From positions 1 to 6,651 of the forward strand of contig SKLG01000422.1 of NCBI GenBank assembly GCA_007123335.1: DNA of 6,651 nucleotides, given 5' to 3'. Below the pieces are notes generated by a model. It did no database searches. It was given only the letters and a program-made list of their open reading frames with translations, and was not told where the DNA came from. Position 1 is the first letter of the stretch; every line of letters starts with the position of its first letter. This DNA comes from Anaerolineae bacterium (GTDB lineage: Bacteria; Chloroflexota; Anaerolineae; UBA1429). The translations under genes were made by a program, and so were the position numbers. Shown here piece after piece: positions 5,655 through 6,651 of the stretch.

Positions 5655-6651
5655 AGCCATGCACCGGCAGCGTGACAACAAAGACCACCCGTGCACGGGA
5701 ACGCTCTCTGTCCCCAACCTGAGAGCAGCGAAAGTCGAGATCGCCTCCGTGGGCGCGCACGATCTCCCGAGCCTCCCACAACCCGATCCCTGTGCCCATA
5801 ATCCTGGCTGTCTTGGCCGCTTTTCCCCGGCCTCCTTTTCGAAAGAGGGCTGCACGATCCTCTTCATCGATGGGCAGCCCCAGGTCCTCTACCTCGATCC
5901 TGGCCAGCCCCAGCCGGCCCGTCCTCTGCCCTGGAGCGGCGAAATCCCAGGCGCCACGGACGATGATCTGTGTTCCCGTAGCCGAGTACTTGACGGCGTT
6001 CTCCAAGAGATTGCCCAGAGCGATACTCAGACGGCCCAAATCCACATAAGCCATGGGCAGGTCTTCTACCGAGGGATCGATGACGATGCGGCGCCCATCC
6101 TCCTCGGCCCGCTCGGTGAACCCGGCCGCACAGTTACTCACCAGAACCGCCAGGGGATAGCGGTCAGGTTTCAACTCTTTTTCAAGAATCCGGCTCTCGA
6201 TCTCGATGTGCGCCAACGACTCTCTCAACAACGTCTCATTGGCCTGGTCACGGAGGCTCAGGGCACGCTGCTTGATGTCCTTCGCCAGGTTGGCCGTCCG
6301 ACGTAAGCGTTGGTCGCTGCCATCCTCTCGACACAGGCTCTCGATCCAGGCGCTGTTCATGGTAAGGGGAATCAGCCCCGTTTTCATCTGGTGAACGGTG
6401 AGCCTGGCTCTTGTCTCCCATGTAGTGCTCTTTTCTCGCAAGTAGAGCGACTCGAGGACACCCAGGGCATAATCGCCGAGAATAGTGGCCGTCTCGGCCA
6501 GAAAGCGATACTCATCATCCATCCGCACCAGCTCGGCAAAAGGCCCCAGCACGAGCAATCCGCGATAGTGGCTACCCTGGCAGAGAGGCACAAAATGGGC
6601 AGCGTTGGCCAACGCCTCTCGGTTCTGTCCACGGATCCCTTCGAACAATCT
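5653..6651 (-). CDS. Histidine kinase, C-terminal part (5' end beyond the right edge)
   Basis: The frame is open to the window edge, so the true start is not visible; a TTG near the edge is just an internal leucine. In the visible 332 residues, about 1-70 (with VPLCQGSHYRGLLVLGPF) look like the end of a GAF-type sensor followed by a long helix. A dimerisation/H-box helix follows, with phosphoacceptor candidate His87 in TVHQMKTGLIPL. The rest is a HATPase_c domain: N box LGNLLENAVKYS (Asn218), G1 box DLGLPI (Asp256) and G2 box GTGIGLWEAREIVRAHGG (about 286-303), ending in VTLPVHG and TAA. The family autophosphorylates a histidine with ATP and passes the phosphate to a receiver aspartate. No transmembrane segment is visible, so it is probably cytoplasmic. 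Two features are unusual: the residue after the histidine is Gln rather than the usual Glu/Asp, and the G1 box is DxG without the common Asn-Gly start. The TAA is 11 nt from the next gene, a receiver protein, its likely partner. Confidence 0.93.
   Translation of the reverse strand, partial: RLFEGIRGQNREALANAAHFVPLCQGSHYRGLLVLGPFAELVRMDDEYRFLAETATILGDYALGVLESLYLREKSTTWETRARLTVHQMKTGLIPLTMNSAWIESLCREDGSDQRLRRTANLAKDIKQRALSLRDQANETLLRESLAHIEIESRILEKELKPDRYPLAVLVSNCAAGFTERAEEDGRRIVIDPSVEDLPMAYVDLGRLSIALGNLLENAVKYSATGTQIIVRGAWDFAAPGQRTGRLGLARIEVEDLGLPIDEEDRAALFRKGGRGKAAKTARIMGTGIGLWEAREIVRAHGGDLDFRCSQVGDRERSRARVVFVVTLPVHG

Noticed and set aside
5642..5779. In-frame upstream extension of the receiver gene (46 extra residues)
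   Set aside because: It overlaps the kinase's conserved G2 region, its residues look nothing like a receiver, and the ATG at 5641 has a near-perfect ribosome binding site directly before it.
5659..6306. 215-codon open frame on the plus strand
   Set aside because: It is antisense to the HATPase domain of the first kinase, with Pro/Gln-rich low-information content and no ribosome binding site that I could see.

Overview
The window is a fully coding, one-direction stretch. Five genes lie head-to-tail on the minus strand, and both edges cut a gene. In the order of transcription (right to left) they are: the C-terminal 332 residues of a histidine kinase (5653-6651); a stand-alone receiver protein with an unusual loop insertion (5180-5641); a soluble three-GAF histidine kinase (2896-5214); a receiver domain fused to an aminoglycoside-phosphotransferase/protein-kinase-like domain (1225-2856); and an AAA/STAND-type ATPase carrying two winged-helix segments, the second of OmpR/PhoB type, cut off by the left edge (3-1181). 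Junctions are +11, -35, +39 and +43 nt, and every internal start has a strong purine-rich Shine-Dalgarno sequence 4-7 nt away. I read this as a single operon whose promoter lies beyond the right edge and whose end lies beyond the left edge. No tRNA, rRNA, mobile element, CRISPR array, promoter or terminator could be supported, and no gene-free stretch is longer than 43 bases.

The organism is a bacterium of moderately high GC with canonical AGGAGG ribosome binding sites. Multi-GAF soluble kinases, receiver proteins and STAND-like ATPases fused to winged helices in one cluster recall Chloroflexota or other signalling-rich, morphologically complex bacteria. This is a guess from gene style; no marker gene is present.

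The likely logic is inferred. Two cytoplasmic kinases sense internal cues and pass phosphate to two receivers. One receiver is a single domain, a relay or docking protein. The other gates a phosphotransferase domain that keeps all its catalytic residues. The end of the visible cassette is an ATPase that looks able to bind DNA and could act as an NTP-gated transcription switch. The phosphotransferase domain resembles what I recall as TCAD9 (ternary complex associated domain 9), a family predicted to belong to NTP-dependent biological conflict systems. That assignment is from memory and needs a profile search. The combination (two kinases, two receivers, a receiver-controlled small-molecule/protein kinase and an ATPase-winged-helix regulator) is the candidate undescribed system in this window.
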